In this document: piece by piece, positions 7,466 to 15,465 of the stretch
How positions within the stretch are numbered: position 1 is the stretch's first letter
Layout: each line of letters starts with the position of its first letter
From: Candidatus Zhuqueibacterota bacterium 4484_87
Lineage (GTDB): Bacteria > Zhuqueibacterota > Zhuqueibacteria > Thermofontimicrobiales > Thermofontimicrobiaceae
Direction: 5' to 3'
Length of the DNA: 23,623 nt
Assembly (NCBI GenBank): GCA_002085355.1
Contig: NATN01000003.1
Location: 1 to 23,623 of the forward strand
The notes under the pieces: model-generated
The model's database searches: none
Seen by the model: only the letters and a program-made list of their open reading frames with translations
What the model was told of the DNA's origin: nothing
Translations under genes and position numbers: made by a program

Positions 7466-7891
7466 ATGAAAAGATCAATCACATGGACATTTGCTATTTT
7501 CCTGCTGATAACAAGTTTTGTTATTGTGTACGGGAATGCTGTGATTGTTGAATTTCATGGCACTGCTGGAAAAAACAAAGTAACCCTTAATTGGGCAACG
7601 CTCAGCGAAGTAAACTGCAAAACCTTTGAAATAGAACGCAGCCTGAATAATACAAATTTCAAGAAAATCGGATCTGTGCGTGCGGCTGGAAATTCCACTA
7701 CACGTAAGGAATATGCGTTCGAAGATAGAAACATCTTCAAAACGACCTCGTTGAGTCGTACTTTTTATTATCGTCTCAAAGTGATTGATACAGACGGCAG
7801 TTTCCGTCTGCATTCCGACGTTATTTCTATTACTCCATCCATCTCTGGCGCAAAATATACTTGGGGCAGCATCAAAGCGCTGTTTCGCTAA
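7466..7891 (+). CDS. Small secreted Fn3-like protein with a TWGSIKALFR tail
   Basis: A 141-residue protein with a signal peptide at 1-23 (ends VIVYG/N). One beta-sandwich follows (about 26-125), of the kind that often precedes sorting tails in FCB proteins: KVTLNWATLSEVNCKTFEIE, FKKIGSVRAAGNSTT, FYYRLKVIDTDGS. Here the domain stands alone, and the protein ends in a short linker and TWGSIKALFR instead of a sorting domain. The ATG is chosen because the -10 box of a consensus promoter lies at 7418-7423 and the purine-rich GGGGCGAGGA precedes it; the in-frame TTG at 7427 would fall at the transcription start. Function is unknown; it could be a periplasmic or surface adaptor. The strong promoter implies high expression. 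Confidence 0.8.
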   Translation: MKRSITWTFAIFLLITSFVIVYGNAVIVEFHGTAGKNKVTLNWATLSEVNCKTFEIERSLNNTNFKKIGSVRAAGNSTTRKEYAFEDRNIFKTTSLSRTFYYRLKVIDTDGSFRLHSDVISITPSISGAKYTWGSIKALFR

Positions 7892-7909
7892 TCGCCATCT
7901 CCTATTCGA

Positions 7910-8797
7910 TTAATCATCCAATAAATTTTTGATTGGCTTGAAATGTAGCTTCGAGACATTTTTCAATTCTTTTTTTCCGTGCCGCGTGATAAATTTTTCC
8001 AACACGATTTGCGCCTGCTGGGAAGCACCAACAGGGAAACTCATCTGATATTTGATAGCCATTTTCTCCAGTGCACCCAGAAATTTATCCCGCGCCAGGA
8101 TGGAAGCAGCAGCCACGGCAAGGTTTTCTTCAGCCCGCACTTTTTGTACGAGATGAATCTTGTGCTTTGATGAAAGCGCCTCGCGAATTAAGCTTTCATC
8201 GCCGAATTGATCGGACAGAACAACGGGGCATTCTACTTTCTCCAGCAAATGCTCAATCGCCAACGCGTGCCCGTAGGCGAGAAGCTTATTCAAATTTTTG
8301 AAGTTGGAATATAGTTCGTTGTATTTAGCGGGCATCAAGGTTATGACAGAATGTTTGAAATGCTTACGGATGAAAGAAGCGAATTCTCTTATTTTTCTAT
8401 CGTCGATTTTTTTACTGTCCTGAATCCCTTTTTGCCATAGAAAATGTTCAGAATTTTTATCCACAAAAACTGCTGCGACGACGAGCGGCCCAAAGATATC
8501 CCCTTTTCCGGATTCGTCAGTGCCCGTCCATTTCGTCAGATTTTCAATTGCTTCCAGTCCGTGAATAGCTGAGTCGGATTTGAGAGGTGCCAAGTATTTT
8601 TCAATTGCCTCTTCGATGTTTTTGCCGCGAATGACGACTTTACCGCTGCGGTAGAACGTGATGAAAACACGCTCCCGCTGCGCTTGCCAGAAAGCGTGAT
8701 CTACTGGTTTCAGTTCAAATTCGTCCTGTTCCAAAATAGAGCGCAGTTGTTCTTCCTGTTCCGGTGCAAATTTAGCTGTAAATACACTTTTCGGCAT
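7910..8797 (-). CDS. rnhC: Ribonuclease HIII
   Basis: Removes RNA from RNA-DNA hybrids in the cytoplasm. The N-terminal region of about 80 residues is the TBP-like (DUF3378) hybrid-binding domain with FITFYRSGKVVIRG. The catalytic domain starts at TGTDESGKGDIFGPLVVAAV. The DEDE active-site set is visible as Asp94, Glu95, Asp196 (LSDQFG) and Glu223 (RAEENLAVAAASILARD). The GKGD motif and the Glu in AEEN separate it from RNase HII. I chose the ATG at 8797 (295 aa) because GGGGAAAG lies 6 bases before it. The in-frame TTG at 8827 would add ten residues and has no binding site. The stop is 18 bases from the end of the convergent Fn3-like gene, with no obvious terminator between. Confidence 0.94.
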   Translation of the reverse strand: MPKSVFTAKFAPEQEEQLRSILEQDEFELKPVDHAFWQAQRERVFITFYRSGKVVIRGKNIEEAIEKYLAPLKSDSAIHGLEAIENLTKWTGTDESGKGDIFGPLVVAAVFVDKNSEHFLWQKGIQDSKKIDDRKIREFASFIRKHFKHSVITLMPAKYNELYSNFKNLNKLLAYGHALAIEHLLEKVECPVVLSDQFGDESLIREALSSKHKIHLVQKVRAEENLAVAAASILARDKFLGALEKMAIKYQMSFPVGASQQAQIVLEKFITRHGKKELKNVSKLHFKPIKNLLDD

Positions 8798-8835
8798 AGC
8801 TACTTTCCCCGATCTGATGAAATTCAATTTTATTA

Positions 8836-8864
8836 AATATAAACATTTTCAATTTGAGAAGCAA
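8836..8864 (-). promoter_or_regulatory. Possible promoter of rnhC
   Basis: On the minus strand, TTGCTT (8859-8864), a 17-base spacer and TATATT (8836-8841), 39 bases before the chosen ATG. The -35 box is weak; other TTGAAA boxes lie nearby with poorer spacing. Confidence 0.35.
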
Positions 8865-9108
8865 CTGTTTTCAAAATGCAAAATTTTCACAGATAAAATG
8901 GCGTTAATTTTTTGTGAAAATTATTTAGCAAATGGGAGCGATTAAAGCTATTGTTTATGGGGGTTACAGGCGCTTGCTAAAAAGCGTTGTTGGTGAAAAA
9001 AAGAGTTGAGTGGTCTGCTTTTTGCAACATCCATAAATCGAGGGCTGCAACCAGGGCTGCATCTTTTATTTTTTTTAGGGGATACACTAACAACTTGGGA
9101 CGTGCGAG
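8865..9108. other. Divergent intergenic region with a short tandem repeat
   Basis: This lies between rnhC and the MinD-like gene. It holds a small hairpin (CGCTT/AAGCG around 8970-8986) and a tandem repeat of AGGGCTGCA(A/T)C at 9041-9063, followed by a T-rich run 40 bases before the MinD-like ATG. No convincing promoter box was found for the plus-strand gene. The repeat could be a leader structure or a binding site; the evidence is weak. Confidence 0.35.
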
Positions 9109-10239
9109 ATGAAGACAACACAAGCAGAAGCAGCGTTGACGTTTACCTATCCTTCGATAGAACTTCCAATTAAAAGACCACTCAAGAGCGTCACACACAC
9201 AATTGCCGTTGGGAGCGGAAAAGGCGGTGTCGGCAAGACAATCTTCTCCATTAATTTGGCGCATGAACTGGCGGCACAAAATTACAAAGTATTGATTGTG
9301 GACGGCGATTTTTCCAGCCCGTGCTTGCACCATTTGTTCCAAATTCAGGAACGCAACGATTTTCTGTTGGATTTGGAAACGGACAGCAAAATCGATATGG
9401 AGAAGCTCATTTGCAAAACGGAATTCCGTAACATTGATGTCATTTTTCGTTACCCACGCTCGTTGAGAATCGGGCACAACAATTTGCTCATTGCCAGAAA
9501 ATTACTCAAGGAAACTTCCCGTTTGAATTATGACTACATCATTTTTGATCTGGGCAGCGGTATTGAAGATACGGACATCTATCTGTTTTTGTACGCCAGA
9601 ACAAAAATATTATTGGGAACGCCGGAACCTGCTGTGATTTCAGAAAATTTTAGATTCCTCAAAATGTGCATGTTGAAAAAATTGGAAGCAGTCTATCGCG
9701 ATGACGCAGAAAAATTGAATTTGATCCGAAATGGTTATTTTCAAAGCGATGAAAGCACGACAGATACGATCAGAAAATTCATCAAAGAAGGTGCTGATTC
9801 AAGTTTTCTGATGGATTTAAAAAATTTTCAACCGCATTATATTTTGAACATGTCGAATGGTGGCGATGAAAGAACCTTCGCGAAATCGTTGGATGTGGCT
9901 CTGAAAGATTTGTTCGGGGTGGGAATAAAATTCGTTGGCGATATTCCTTTTCAAAGGAATCTGAGGCATTTACTGCGTCAGGGGGCGTGGGATTTGTTGT
10001 TTGACGATTTTACTCATGATACAGACCTTTTTGACAAACTTACGCGAGAATTAGCAGGGGAAGGGAAATCTGCGATAAATCACCGAACAGGAAGGAACGC
10101 TTTGAAAAAAATGGGTGAATTTGTCGATGTGAATTCCGTAATTTGTTCCAGTCAATGCAGTTTATGGGGAAATTGCCACTATCAAATGGGCGGACATCCG
10201 TGCCGGATTAAATACATTGGGTTCGTTCACCAGAATTAA
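9109..10239 (+). CDS. MinD/FlhG-like P-loop ATPase with a C-terminal four-cysteine motif
   Basis: A member of the SIMIBI ATPases (MinD/ParA, COG0455-like). The deviant Walker A is GKGGVGKT at 37-44, with signature Lys38 and Lys43; switch I is VLIVDGDFSSP (Asp65) and Walker B is YIIFDLGSG (Asp147). The middle insert, about 185-270 (LKKLEAVYRD, QPHYILNMSNGGDERT), resembles the longer MinD/ParA proteins of deltaproteobacteria. The last 35 residues hold Cys346, Cys350, Cys356 and Cys365 in C-x3-C-x5-C-x8-C spacing, which would suit a metal or Fe-S site; I do not know this tail from MinD or FlhG. No flagellar or Min genes are nearby. The ATG has only a poor binding site (GGGACGTGCGAG). The gene stands alone, followed by a terminator. 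The role may be localisation or assembly of a surface machine; this is inference. Confidence 0.85.
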   Translation: MKTTQAEAALTFTYPSIELPIKRPLKSVTHTIAVGSGKGGVGKTIFSINLAHELAAQNYKVLIVDGDFSSPCLHHLFQIQERNDFLLDLETDSKIDMEKLICKTEFRNIDVIFRYPRSLRIGHNNLLIARKLLKETSRLNYDYIIFDLGSGIEDTDIYLFLYARTKILLGTPEPAVISENFRFLKMCMLKKLEAVYRDDAEKLNLIRNGYFQSDESTTDTIRKFIKEGADSSFLMDLKNFQPHYILNMSNGGDERTFAKSLDVALKDLFGVGIKFVGDIPFQRNLRHLLRQGAWDLLFDDFTHDTDLFDKLTRELAGEGKSAINHRTGRNALKKMGEFVDVNSVICSSQCSLWGNCHYQMGGHPCRIKYIGFVHQN

Positions 10240-10270
10240 TTTTCATGTTTCCTCCAATTTGGTTTATTGG

Positions 10271-10308
10271 AAAAAACCTGCCTGACCGCGCCATCAGACA
10301 GGTTTTTT
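10271..10308 (+). terminator. Rho-independent terminator after the MinD-like gene
   Basis: A 15-bp stem (10271-10285 with 10294-10308, core ACCTGCCTGA/TCAGACAGGT, one C-A mismatch) with an 8-nt loop, A run before and T run after. The in-frame TTG at 10267 of the next frame lies beside this hairpin and cannot be its real start. Confidence 0.88.
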
Positions 10309-10309
10309 C

Positions 10310-10329
10310 TTGAATCTCAGTTGATTCAA
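10310..10329. repeat. 7-bp inverted repeat upstream of the Fn3-like lipoprotein gene
   Basis: TTGAATC (10310-10316) and GATTCAA (10323-10329) with a 6-base spacer, directly after the terminator and 18 bases before the next ATG. It could be an operator or a leader hairpin. Confidence 0.35.
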
Positions 10330-10347
10330 AAAAAATATAGGGGTATG

Positions 10348-11616
10348 ATGAAGAAATTTCAGCTTTTGTTTCTCGCTCTGGGGATATTGTTATTTTATTA
10401 TTGCCATCAACCATTACCACCAAATTTACAAAACAGACCGCCAAACGTTCCGGAATTAGTATTTCCGGAAGATGGGGCGGTACGCGTTCCTGTCTCACTC
10501 ACACTACAGTGGAATATGTCTGATCCCAATGAATACGACACGCTGTCTTGCGATGTGTATTTGCAAAAAAACAACAGTAATCCGCATCTGTTTCGGGCAA
10601 ATTTGCAAGCCGATTCGCTGCGAGTTGATTCACTGGAATTTGATTGTGAATACTTTTGGCAAGTTATAGTCCGTGATCAAAGAAATTTGCAGAAGGAAGG
10701 TCCTGTCTGGAGTTTTCGGACACGAGTGGAGCACAATAATCCGCCTAAGATACCTGCCAATCCAATACCGCAAAACCACCAGCAGGATGTGAAAATCTGT
10801 GATGTAAATTTTTCCTGGACTGGCGGAGATCCGGATACTTTCAGTATCGTTGAGTACGATGTTTTATGGGGGACGAAACAGGACTCACTCCAGCCTCTGA
10901 TGGTAAATTTGCCGGACACTGCTTTCGCTCTGTCGCTTTTGCCGTTTGATAGGAAATTTTACTGGCAGGTGACAGCGCGAGATGAATACGAAAGCGAACA
11001 AGTTGGCCCTGTGTGGGATTTTACGACGGAAAAAGGTAGTCTGGTTTTCTGGGAGCCGTTCGATACATATCCTCAAAACGAAAAACCGCCGGTTCCACCG
11101 TGGACGATTGCAGATTCAGCCAATGCAATTTACATCACGAGTGAAACGAGTTACGACGAACAGGGAAATAGTCTTTGTTTCATTGATTCTACGGAGCTGG
11201 GATACGGTTTTATTGCAGCCCATTTTGCTCCAATGGATGTGGGAATGATTTCTTTTTACTGGAAGGTGAGTAACGCTGCGGATTATTTCGGATTGCGGCT
11301 TTATTCCAGCGTGGCGGATACGGCTCATCTGGGACCGCAAATTTCCATTCGCGAAGGAAAGATGGAATTTTTTGCACAAAGCCGAATTTGGGAAAATATT
11401 TCGGTCGTCGAACCCGGCGCCTGGTATCTCGTTGAGGTCGTTTTTTCATGTGAGAAGAAAGTCTTTCAGGTTTTTGTAAATGGCGAACTCAAAGCCCAAA
11501 ACGCAACTTGGATTGGATCAACTGTGCCTTCGATTGACTCTATTTATTTTATGACTTTCAAAAATCGCGTTTGTGAGCGTGGGTATGTTGACGAAATAAA
11601 GGTGATAAAACAATAA
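10348..11616 (+). CDS. Exported Fn3-like repeat protein with a C-terminal beta-sandwich, probable lipoprotein
   Basis: A 422-residue protein. Hydrophobic signal at 1-18 followed by Cys19 (ILLFYYC); the residues before Cys are bulkier than a standard lipobox, but the Cys plus a Pro/Asn-rich stretch (QPLPPNLQNRPPN) is typical of lipoproteins in this group. Two Fn3-like repeats follow: about 24-125 (LTLQWNMSDPN, CEYFWQVIVRD, GPVWSFRT) and 127-228 (VNFSWTGGDPD, KFYWQVTARDE, GPVWDFTT). A C-terminal LamG-like sandwich runs from about 233 to 422 (MISFYWKVSNAADYF, WYLVEVVFS, FQVFVNGEL, GYVDEIKVI). No catalytic motif or sorting tail is seen. It is probably a surface binding protein. ATG codons lie at 10345 and 10348; AGGGG at 10339-10343 is better spaced for the second. 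Confidence 0.82.
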   Translation: MKKFQLLFLALGILLFYYCHQPLPPNLQNRPPNVPELVFPEDGAVRVPVSLTLQWNMSDPNEYDTLSCDVYLQKNNSNPHLFRANLQADSLRVDSLEFDCEYFWQVIVRDQRNLQKEGPVWSFRTRVEHNNPPKIPANPIPQNHQQDVKICDVNFSWTGGDPDTFSIVEYDVLWGTKQDSLQPLMVNLPDTAFALSLLPFDRKFYWQVTARDEYESEQVGPVWDFTTEKGSLVFWEPFDTYPQNEKPPVPPWTIADSANAIYITSETSYDEQGNSLCFIDSTELGYGFIAAHFAPMDVGMISFYWKVSNAADYFGLRLYSSVADTAHLGPQISIREGKMEFFAQSRIWENISVVEPGAWYLVEVVFSCEKKVFQVFVNGELKAQNATWIGSTVPSIDSIYFMTFKNRVCERGYVDEIKVIKQ

Positions 11617-11622
11617 TCCGAA

Positions 11623-11658
11623 CAGAAGGGGTGCTAATGGCATTCAAGCTACCTTCTG
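11623..11658. repeat. Hairpin between convergent genes
   Basis: CAGAAGG (11623-11629) pairs perfectly with CCTTCTG (11652-11658); the stem can extend through an internal loop with GCT/AGC. There is no T run, so it is at best a weak or Rho-assisted terminator for the lipoprotein gene, which ends 6 bases before it. Confidence 0.4.
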
Positions 11659-11706
11659 AAAATAATGCTTGCTTCTTGTTTTTGGGAGAGTGCAGTAACA
11701 CTAAAT

Positions 11707-13275
11707 TCAGAGCACGATCGTGACTTTCGTCCCTTTCCCAGGCGTACTCGAAAATTGAATGTCTCCGTCATGGTCTTCGATTATCTTTTTTACAATTGCC
11801 AATCCTAATCCCATGCCTCTTTTCTTTGTGGTAAAATGGGGTTCGAAAATTTTTTGTAACAATTCCGGCTCAATTCCCACGCCGCGGTCGATTATCTCTA
11901 TTTTTGCTGTTTTGCCCGTTTGTGAAGCGTTTTTTAAAGTGATGGTAATATCTTTACTTCCCGTCACCGGCTGGCTTGCTTCAACAGAATTTTTAAGCAA
12001 ATTGTAGAGAGCTCGGCGAATTTGATCTCGGTCGATTTTGACGGGAGGAGTCGTATCGTCTGCTTGAAGTCGAATTTTAGGCGAGCCTGGCTGCGATTGT
12101 ATGAGCGTGATGACGCTTTTGATTACTTCCTGCACGTTCGTTTTTTCCAATGAAATCTGCGGCATCCGGGCAAATTGTGAAAATTCTTCAGCCAGTCTGG
12201 TCAGAGACTCAACTTCTTCCTGAATGCTGACAATGGGATTGTCTGAACCAGCGACAGGCTCAAATTTATTCCATAAACGTCGTAACGAGAGTTGGATCGG
12301 CGTAAGGCTATTTCGTATCTCGTGAGAAACACGTCGGGCGAGCTCTTGCCAGGCGGCAAGGCGTTCGGCGCGTAGCAATTTTTCCTGGCTGATTTTCAAC
12401 TCCTGCGCCATACGGTTGAAAGTATCCACTAAAAATTTAATTTCATCTTTAGCTTTCACTTGCACCGGTTTTCCCACTTCGCCGCTTGCCATCTTTTTCA
12501 TTCCTTCAGCTAATTCCAGGATCGGCTCGCTGATTCCTCTGGATAGTGTTTTCGCAGCATAAATAGCGGCAAAAGTGAGCAAAATAATGAAAATAGTCGA
12601 AAATGCCCAGATTAATTGCCCTTCCACAACGGATTTTTTGAAAAGAGAAAGAGAACTATAAACGCGAATGGCTTGTCCCAGATTTTCTTTGACTTCAATG
12701 ATCCTGGGGTCGATTTCAAAGCCGACTGCCCGAAATTTTGTATCATCGATTGGCTGAAAAACTTCACATACATTCAATTCTCCCGGAATGAGCTGACTGG
12801 ACATTTCATTCGACAAAATTGAGGCCACAATTTGCGGGTCGATGTTTTGGCAAATAGTATCGGCCTGAAAATTGCGAAACATTTTATTTAATACATGAAT
12901 TCCATCGCCCTGCTTTTCAAATTCTGCAACAAAAAGAGCGTTTTTTTTGCGCGAGAAAAAGAGTTCTTTTGACTGTGAAAGATCAAAATCAGACAGAAGC
13001 GATTTTCCTTCCCGTTCGAGCTGGTATTTAATCAATTCAAGACTGCTGACCAGTGTTTCGTCCATACCTGGGAGCAAAAACATCTGCATACTTCGCGTGA
13101 GCAGAGCGCCGACAAAAGTTGTCAGAGGAATTGCAGGCACCAATACTAATAGAATGAAAATAATAGTGAGTTTTACCTGAAAACGGAATCCCCGACGGGA
13201 TTTCCGATAAATAGTGATGAGATAAATCGCCAGAGCAAGAGAGAGGATTGTTAGCCAGATAAAAAATATATTCAT
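11707..13275 (-). CDS. Membrane sensor histidine kinase, NtrY-like
   Basis: A 522-residue inner-membrane kinase. Helices at about 3-21, 36-58 and 221-241; an extracytoplasmic sensor region of about 160 residues lies between the second and third. HAMP follows at about 243-295. The dimerisation/phospho-acceptor helix has His318 in RRVSHEIRNSLTPIQLSLRR. The ATPase domain has its N box (LYNLLKNSVEAS), G1 (DRGVGI), F box (FEPHFTTK) and G2 (GMGLGLAI). The LAAWQELARRVSHEI...LTPIQLS stretch is the NtrY signature, although NtrY proteins usually read HEIKNP and this one reads HEIRNS. NtrY kinases normally pair with an NtrC-type sigma-54 activator; none is adjacent. It lies 75 bases after the DUF58 gene and may be in the same transcript. 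No clear ribosome-binding site precedes the ATG. Confidence 0.92.
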   Translation of the reverse strand: MNIFFIWLTILSLALAIYLITIYRKSRRGFRFQVKLTIIFILLVLVPAIPLTTFVGALLTRSMQMFLLPGMDETLVSSLELIKYQLEREGKSLLSDFDLSQSKELFFSRKKNALFVAEFEKQGDGIHVLNKMFRNFQADTICQNIDPQIVASILSNEMSSQLIPGELNVCEVFQPIDDTKFRAVGFEIDPRIIEVKENLGQAIRVYSSLSLFKKSVVEGQLIWAFSTIFIILLTFAAIYAAKTLSRGISEPILELAEGMKKMASGEVGKPVQVKAKDEIKFLVDTFNRMAQELKISQEKLLRAERLAAWQELARRVSHEIRNSLTPIQLSLRRLWNKFEPVAGSDNPIVSIQEEVESLTRLAEEFSQFARMPQISLEKTNVQEVIKSVITLIQSQPGSPKIRLQADDTTPPVKIDRDQIRRALYNLLKNSVEASQPVTGSKDITITLKNASQTGKTAKIEIIDRGVGIEPELLQKIFEPHFTTKKRGMGLGLAIVKKIIEDHDGDIQFSSTPGKGTKVTIVL

Positions 13276-13350
13276 AAAATGTATTCGTTTTCTGTGCTAA
13301 TTTTTATGAAGTTAAGGTGAAAATGAAATAAAGAGATTCGCTATGAGTTA

Positions 13351-14262
13351 TCAACTGTGCAATTTTTTTCTTTTTATGAGAAATTCCAATAACGCCCGAT
13401 TAAAATCCTGGGCAGTGTTCAATGTAACAAAATCAATCAGATGATTACGACACTCCCGGCGATAGTGCTGAACGAAATCACGCATCAGACGCTGGTATTC
13501 AGCGCGAATGTGCCACGGCTGCGTACTCATTTTGTCGCCGGTTTCCAGGTCGCGGAACAGTGCGCGTCGTTTGAAATCAAAATCAACTTCTCTCGGATCC
13601 AATATTTGAAAAACAATGACTTCATGACCCCGATGACGGAAGTGCTTTAATCCTGACAATACCTGCTCCGGCTCATCAAGTAAGTCGGACAACAAAATGA
13701 TAAGTCCGCGGCGGTTTATCCGTTCTGCCATTGTGTGCAGCGTGGCAGCGATATTTGTTTTTTGCGTCGATTTGATATTTTCCAGTACCGATAAAATCTG
13801 CGTAAGATAACTGCGAACGGAGCGCGGAGCGAGATAGTGCTGAATTTTTTCATCAAAAGAAATGAGACCGACTGCATCTCGCTGCTCAATCATCAAGTAA
13901 GACAAAGCTGCTGCTAAATAAGAAGCATACTCCAATTTGCTGATTTTATCAGAAGCATACGCCATTGAAGCGGAAATGTCGAGCAAGATGTATGCTTTGA
14001 GATTTGTCTCTTCCTCAAATTGCTTGATATAAAACCGGTCGGTTTTCCCGTAAGCTTTCCAGTCGATATGCCGGATTTCATCGCCAGGCATGTAAGGCCG
14101 ATAGTCAGAGAATTCGACACTGAAACCATGATAGGGGCTGCGATGCAATCCTGAAATGAATCCTTCAACGATAAGCCGCGCGCGCAATTGCATATTTTTC
14201 AGTCGGGAAACGACTTCAGGGTTTAAATACTTCCGATAATCGATATTTTGTTTGACGGGCAT
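13351..14262 (-). CDS. DUF58 / VWA-like domain protein, MoxR partner
   Basis: Residues 1-90 carry the DUF58 signature: SVEFSDYRPYMPGDEIRHIDWKAYGKTDRFYIKQFEEE (split as SVEFSDYRPYMPGDE and IRHIDWKAY). Then comes a VWA-like fold with a MIDAS-type DxSxS at Asp95, Ser97 and Ser99 (LLDISASMAY) and IILLSDLLDEP. There are no membrane segments, so it is cytoplasmic. The TAA of the MoxR gene is separated from this ATG by only two bases, so the two are translationally coupled. DUF58 proteins occur with MoxR ATPases as presumed chaperone pairs that act on metal-dependent or secreted protein complexes. The wider cluster (BatA/BatB-like VWA membrane proteins) is not present on the downstream side; a kinase gene follows instead. 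Confidence 0.93.
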   Translation of the reverse strand: MPVKQNIDYRKYLNPEVVSRLKNMQLRARLIVEGFISGLHRSPYHGFSVEFSDYRPYMPGDEIRHIDWKAYGKTDRFYIKQFEEETNLKAYILLDISASMAYASDKISKLEYASYLAAALSYLMIEQRDAVGLISFDEKIQHYLAPRSVRSYLTQILSVLENIKSTQKTNIAATLHTMAERINRRGLIILLSDLLDEPEQVLSGLKHFRHRGHEVIVFQILDPREVDFDFKRRALFRDLETGDKMSTQPWHIRAEYQRLMRDFVQHYRRECRNHLIDFVTLNTAQDFNRALLEFLIKRKKLHS

Positions 14263-14264
14263 TT

Positions 14265-15269
14265 TTATTCTTTCACCTCGTCAATTAATTTTTCAATAAT
14301 TTCCACCGGGCTGACATTGTCTGCCTCGGCATTGAAATTTGTGACCAGCCGATGACGCAAAACGGAAATTGCCACTTTTTTTACATCGCTGATATCCGGT
14401 GTGGGCCTGCCGTCAAGAATGGCGTTGGTTTTGGCGCCCAAAATGAGATACTGACTGGCTCGCGGGCCGGCACCCCAACGAATGTAGTCGCGAACATATT
14501 TGGGCACATTATCGGTATCCGGCCGCGTCAGAGTAACCAGTTTAACAGCGAATTGAACCACATTATCTGCTACAGGAACACGGCGGACAAGTCGCTGCAA
14601 TTCAATGATGTCTTTCCCGGAAAGTACTTTCTGCGGTTCAGGGGCATAAGCGCTGGTAGTTGATTTTACGATTTGAGTTTCTTCTTCAAAACTCGGATAA
14701 TCAACCCACAAATTGAACATGAAGCGGTCAAGTTGCGCTTCAGGGAGCGGATAGGTTCCTTCCTGTTCAATTGGATTTTGCGTTGCCATGACGAAAAACG
14801 GTTCTTGCAATTTATAAGTTTCACCAGCCGCGGTTACCTCGTGTTCCTGCATCGCCTGCAAAAGCGCTGCCTGAGTTTTGGGGGACGTTCTGTTAATTTC
14901 ATCTGCCAGAATGATGTTTGCGAAAACAGGCCCCTTGACAAATTTGAAAGCTTTTTTCCCGGTTGTCAGGTCGTCTTCAATGAGTTCAGTGCCAGTGATG
15001 TCCGAAGGCATCAGATCCGGCGTGAATTGGATGCGAGAGAATTTTAATTCCAGTACCTGCGCCAAAGTGCTGATCAGCAGCGTTTTCGCCAGACCGGGCA
15101 CACCAATGAGCAGGCAGTGTCCCTGCGCCAGGAGACCGATGAGCATCTGATGGATGACATCGTGCTGACCAATAATTACTTTACCGATTTCATTGACAAT
15201 TTTATCGTGCGAATCTTTTAATTGTTTGACAATTTCAACGTCATTACTTGCAGCAGTATTTTCGGTCAT
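14265..15269 (-). CDS. MoxR family AAA+ ATPase
   Basis: A 334-residue AAA+ protein. Walker A is GVPGLAKT (56-63) and Walker B is IILADEINR (Asp123, Glu124). Sensor 1 lies in FVMATQNPIEQEGTYPLPEAQLDRF. The C-terminal lid domain includes the MoxR-typical VRDYIRWGAGPRASQYLILGAK. MoxR ATPases act as chaperones that insert cofactors or activate VWA-domain partners; here the partner is the coupled DUF58 protein. Start is firm: GGAGG lies 5 bases before the ATG. It heads a minus-strand run and is divergent from rlmN; an inverted repeat at 15342-15384 lies in the shared upstream region. Confidence 0.95.
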   Translation of the reverse strand: MTENTAASNDVEIVKQLKDSHDKIVNEIGKVIIGQHDVIHQMLIGLLAQGHCLLIGVPGLAKTLLISTLAQVLELKFSRIQFTPDLMPSDITGTELIEDDLTTGKKAFKFVKGPVFANIILADEINRTSPKTQAALLQAMQEHEVTAAGETYKLQEPFFVMATQNPIEQEGTYPLPEAQLDRFMFNLWVDYPSFEEETQIVKSTTSAYAPEPQKVLSGKDIIELQRLVRRVPVADNVVQFAVKLVTLTRPDTDNVPKYVRDYIRWGAGPRASQYLILGAKTNAILDGRPTPDISDVKKVAISVLRHRLVTNFNAEADNVSPVEIIEKLIDEVKE

Positions 15270-15341
15270 GATACCTCCGCACCGGATGTGAAGTGAAACT
15301 TAAGTTTATTAGCAGCGTTTTAGGGCTATTCATTATTGGGC

Positions 15342-15384
15342 GAAACAAACTAATTTTTATATGCCTTTGAACAAGGTTTGTTTC
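15342..15384. promoter_or_regulatory. 9-bp inverted repeat in the moxR/rlmN divergent region, possible operator
   Basis: GAAACAAAC (15342-15350) and GTTTGTTTC (15376-15384) are exact reverse complements, centre to centre about 34 bases. The right arm overlaps a second inverted pair, TTGAACAA and TTGTTTCAA (15367-15386). A weak plus-strand promoter (TTGAAC at 15367, 19 bases, TAAAAT at 15392) would place the right arm in its spacer. Confidence 0.35.
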
Positions 15385-15465
15385 AACGGTTTAAAATAGG
15401 AACTTTTTTGATGAAAAGCAATTAATTTATTGCACAAAACAGGGGAATTTAGTAAATTAAAAACA

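Noticed and set aside
8798..8827. TTG start extending RNase HIII by ten residues
   Set aside because: There is no ribosome-binding site before the TTG, whereas GGGGAAAG precedes the ATG at 8797.
8977..9477. Minus-strand frame of 166 codons opposite the MinD-like gene
   Set aside because: It is antisense to the Walker A region of a clear ATPase gene, its protein is rich in Cys, Phe and Arg without domain pattern, and it has no ribosome-binding site.
10267..10347. TTG start extending the Fn3-like lipoprotein by 27 residues
   Set aside because: The extension runs through a Rho-independent terminator hairpin and would hide the signal peptide.
14673..15047. Plus-strand frame of 124 codons opposite moxR
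   Set aside because: It is antisense to the Walker A and B region of a clear AAA+ gene, with no start signal.
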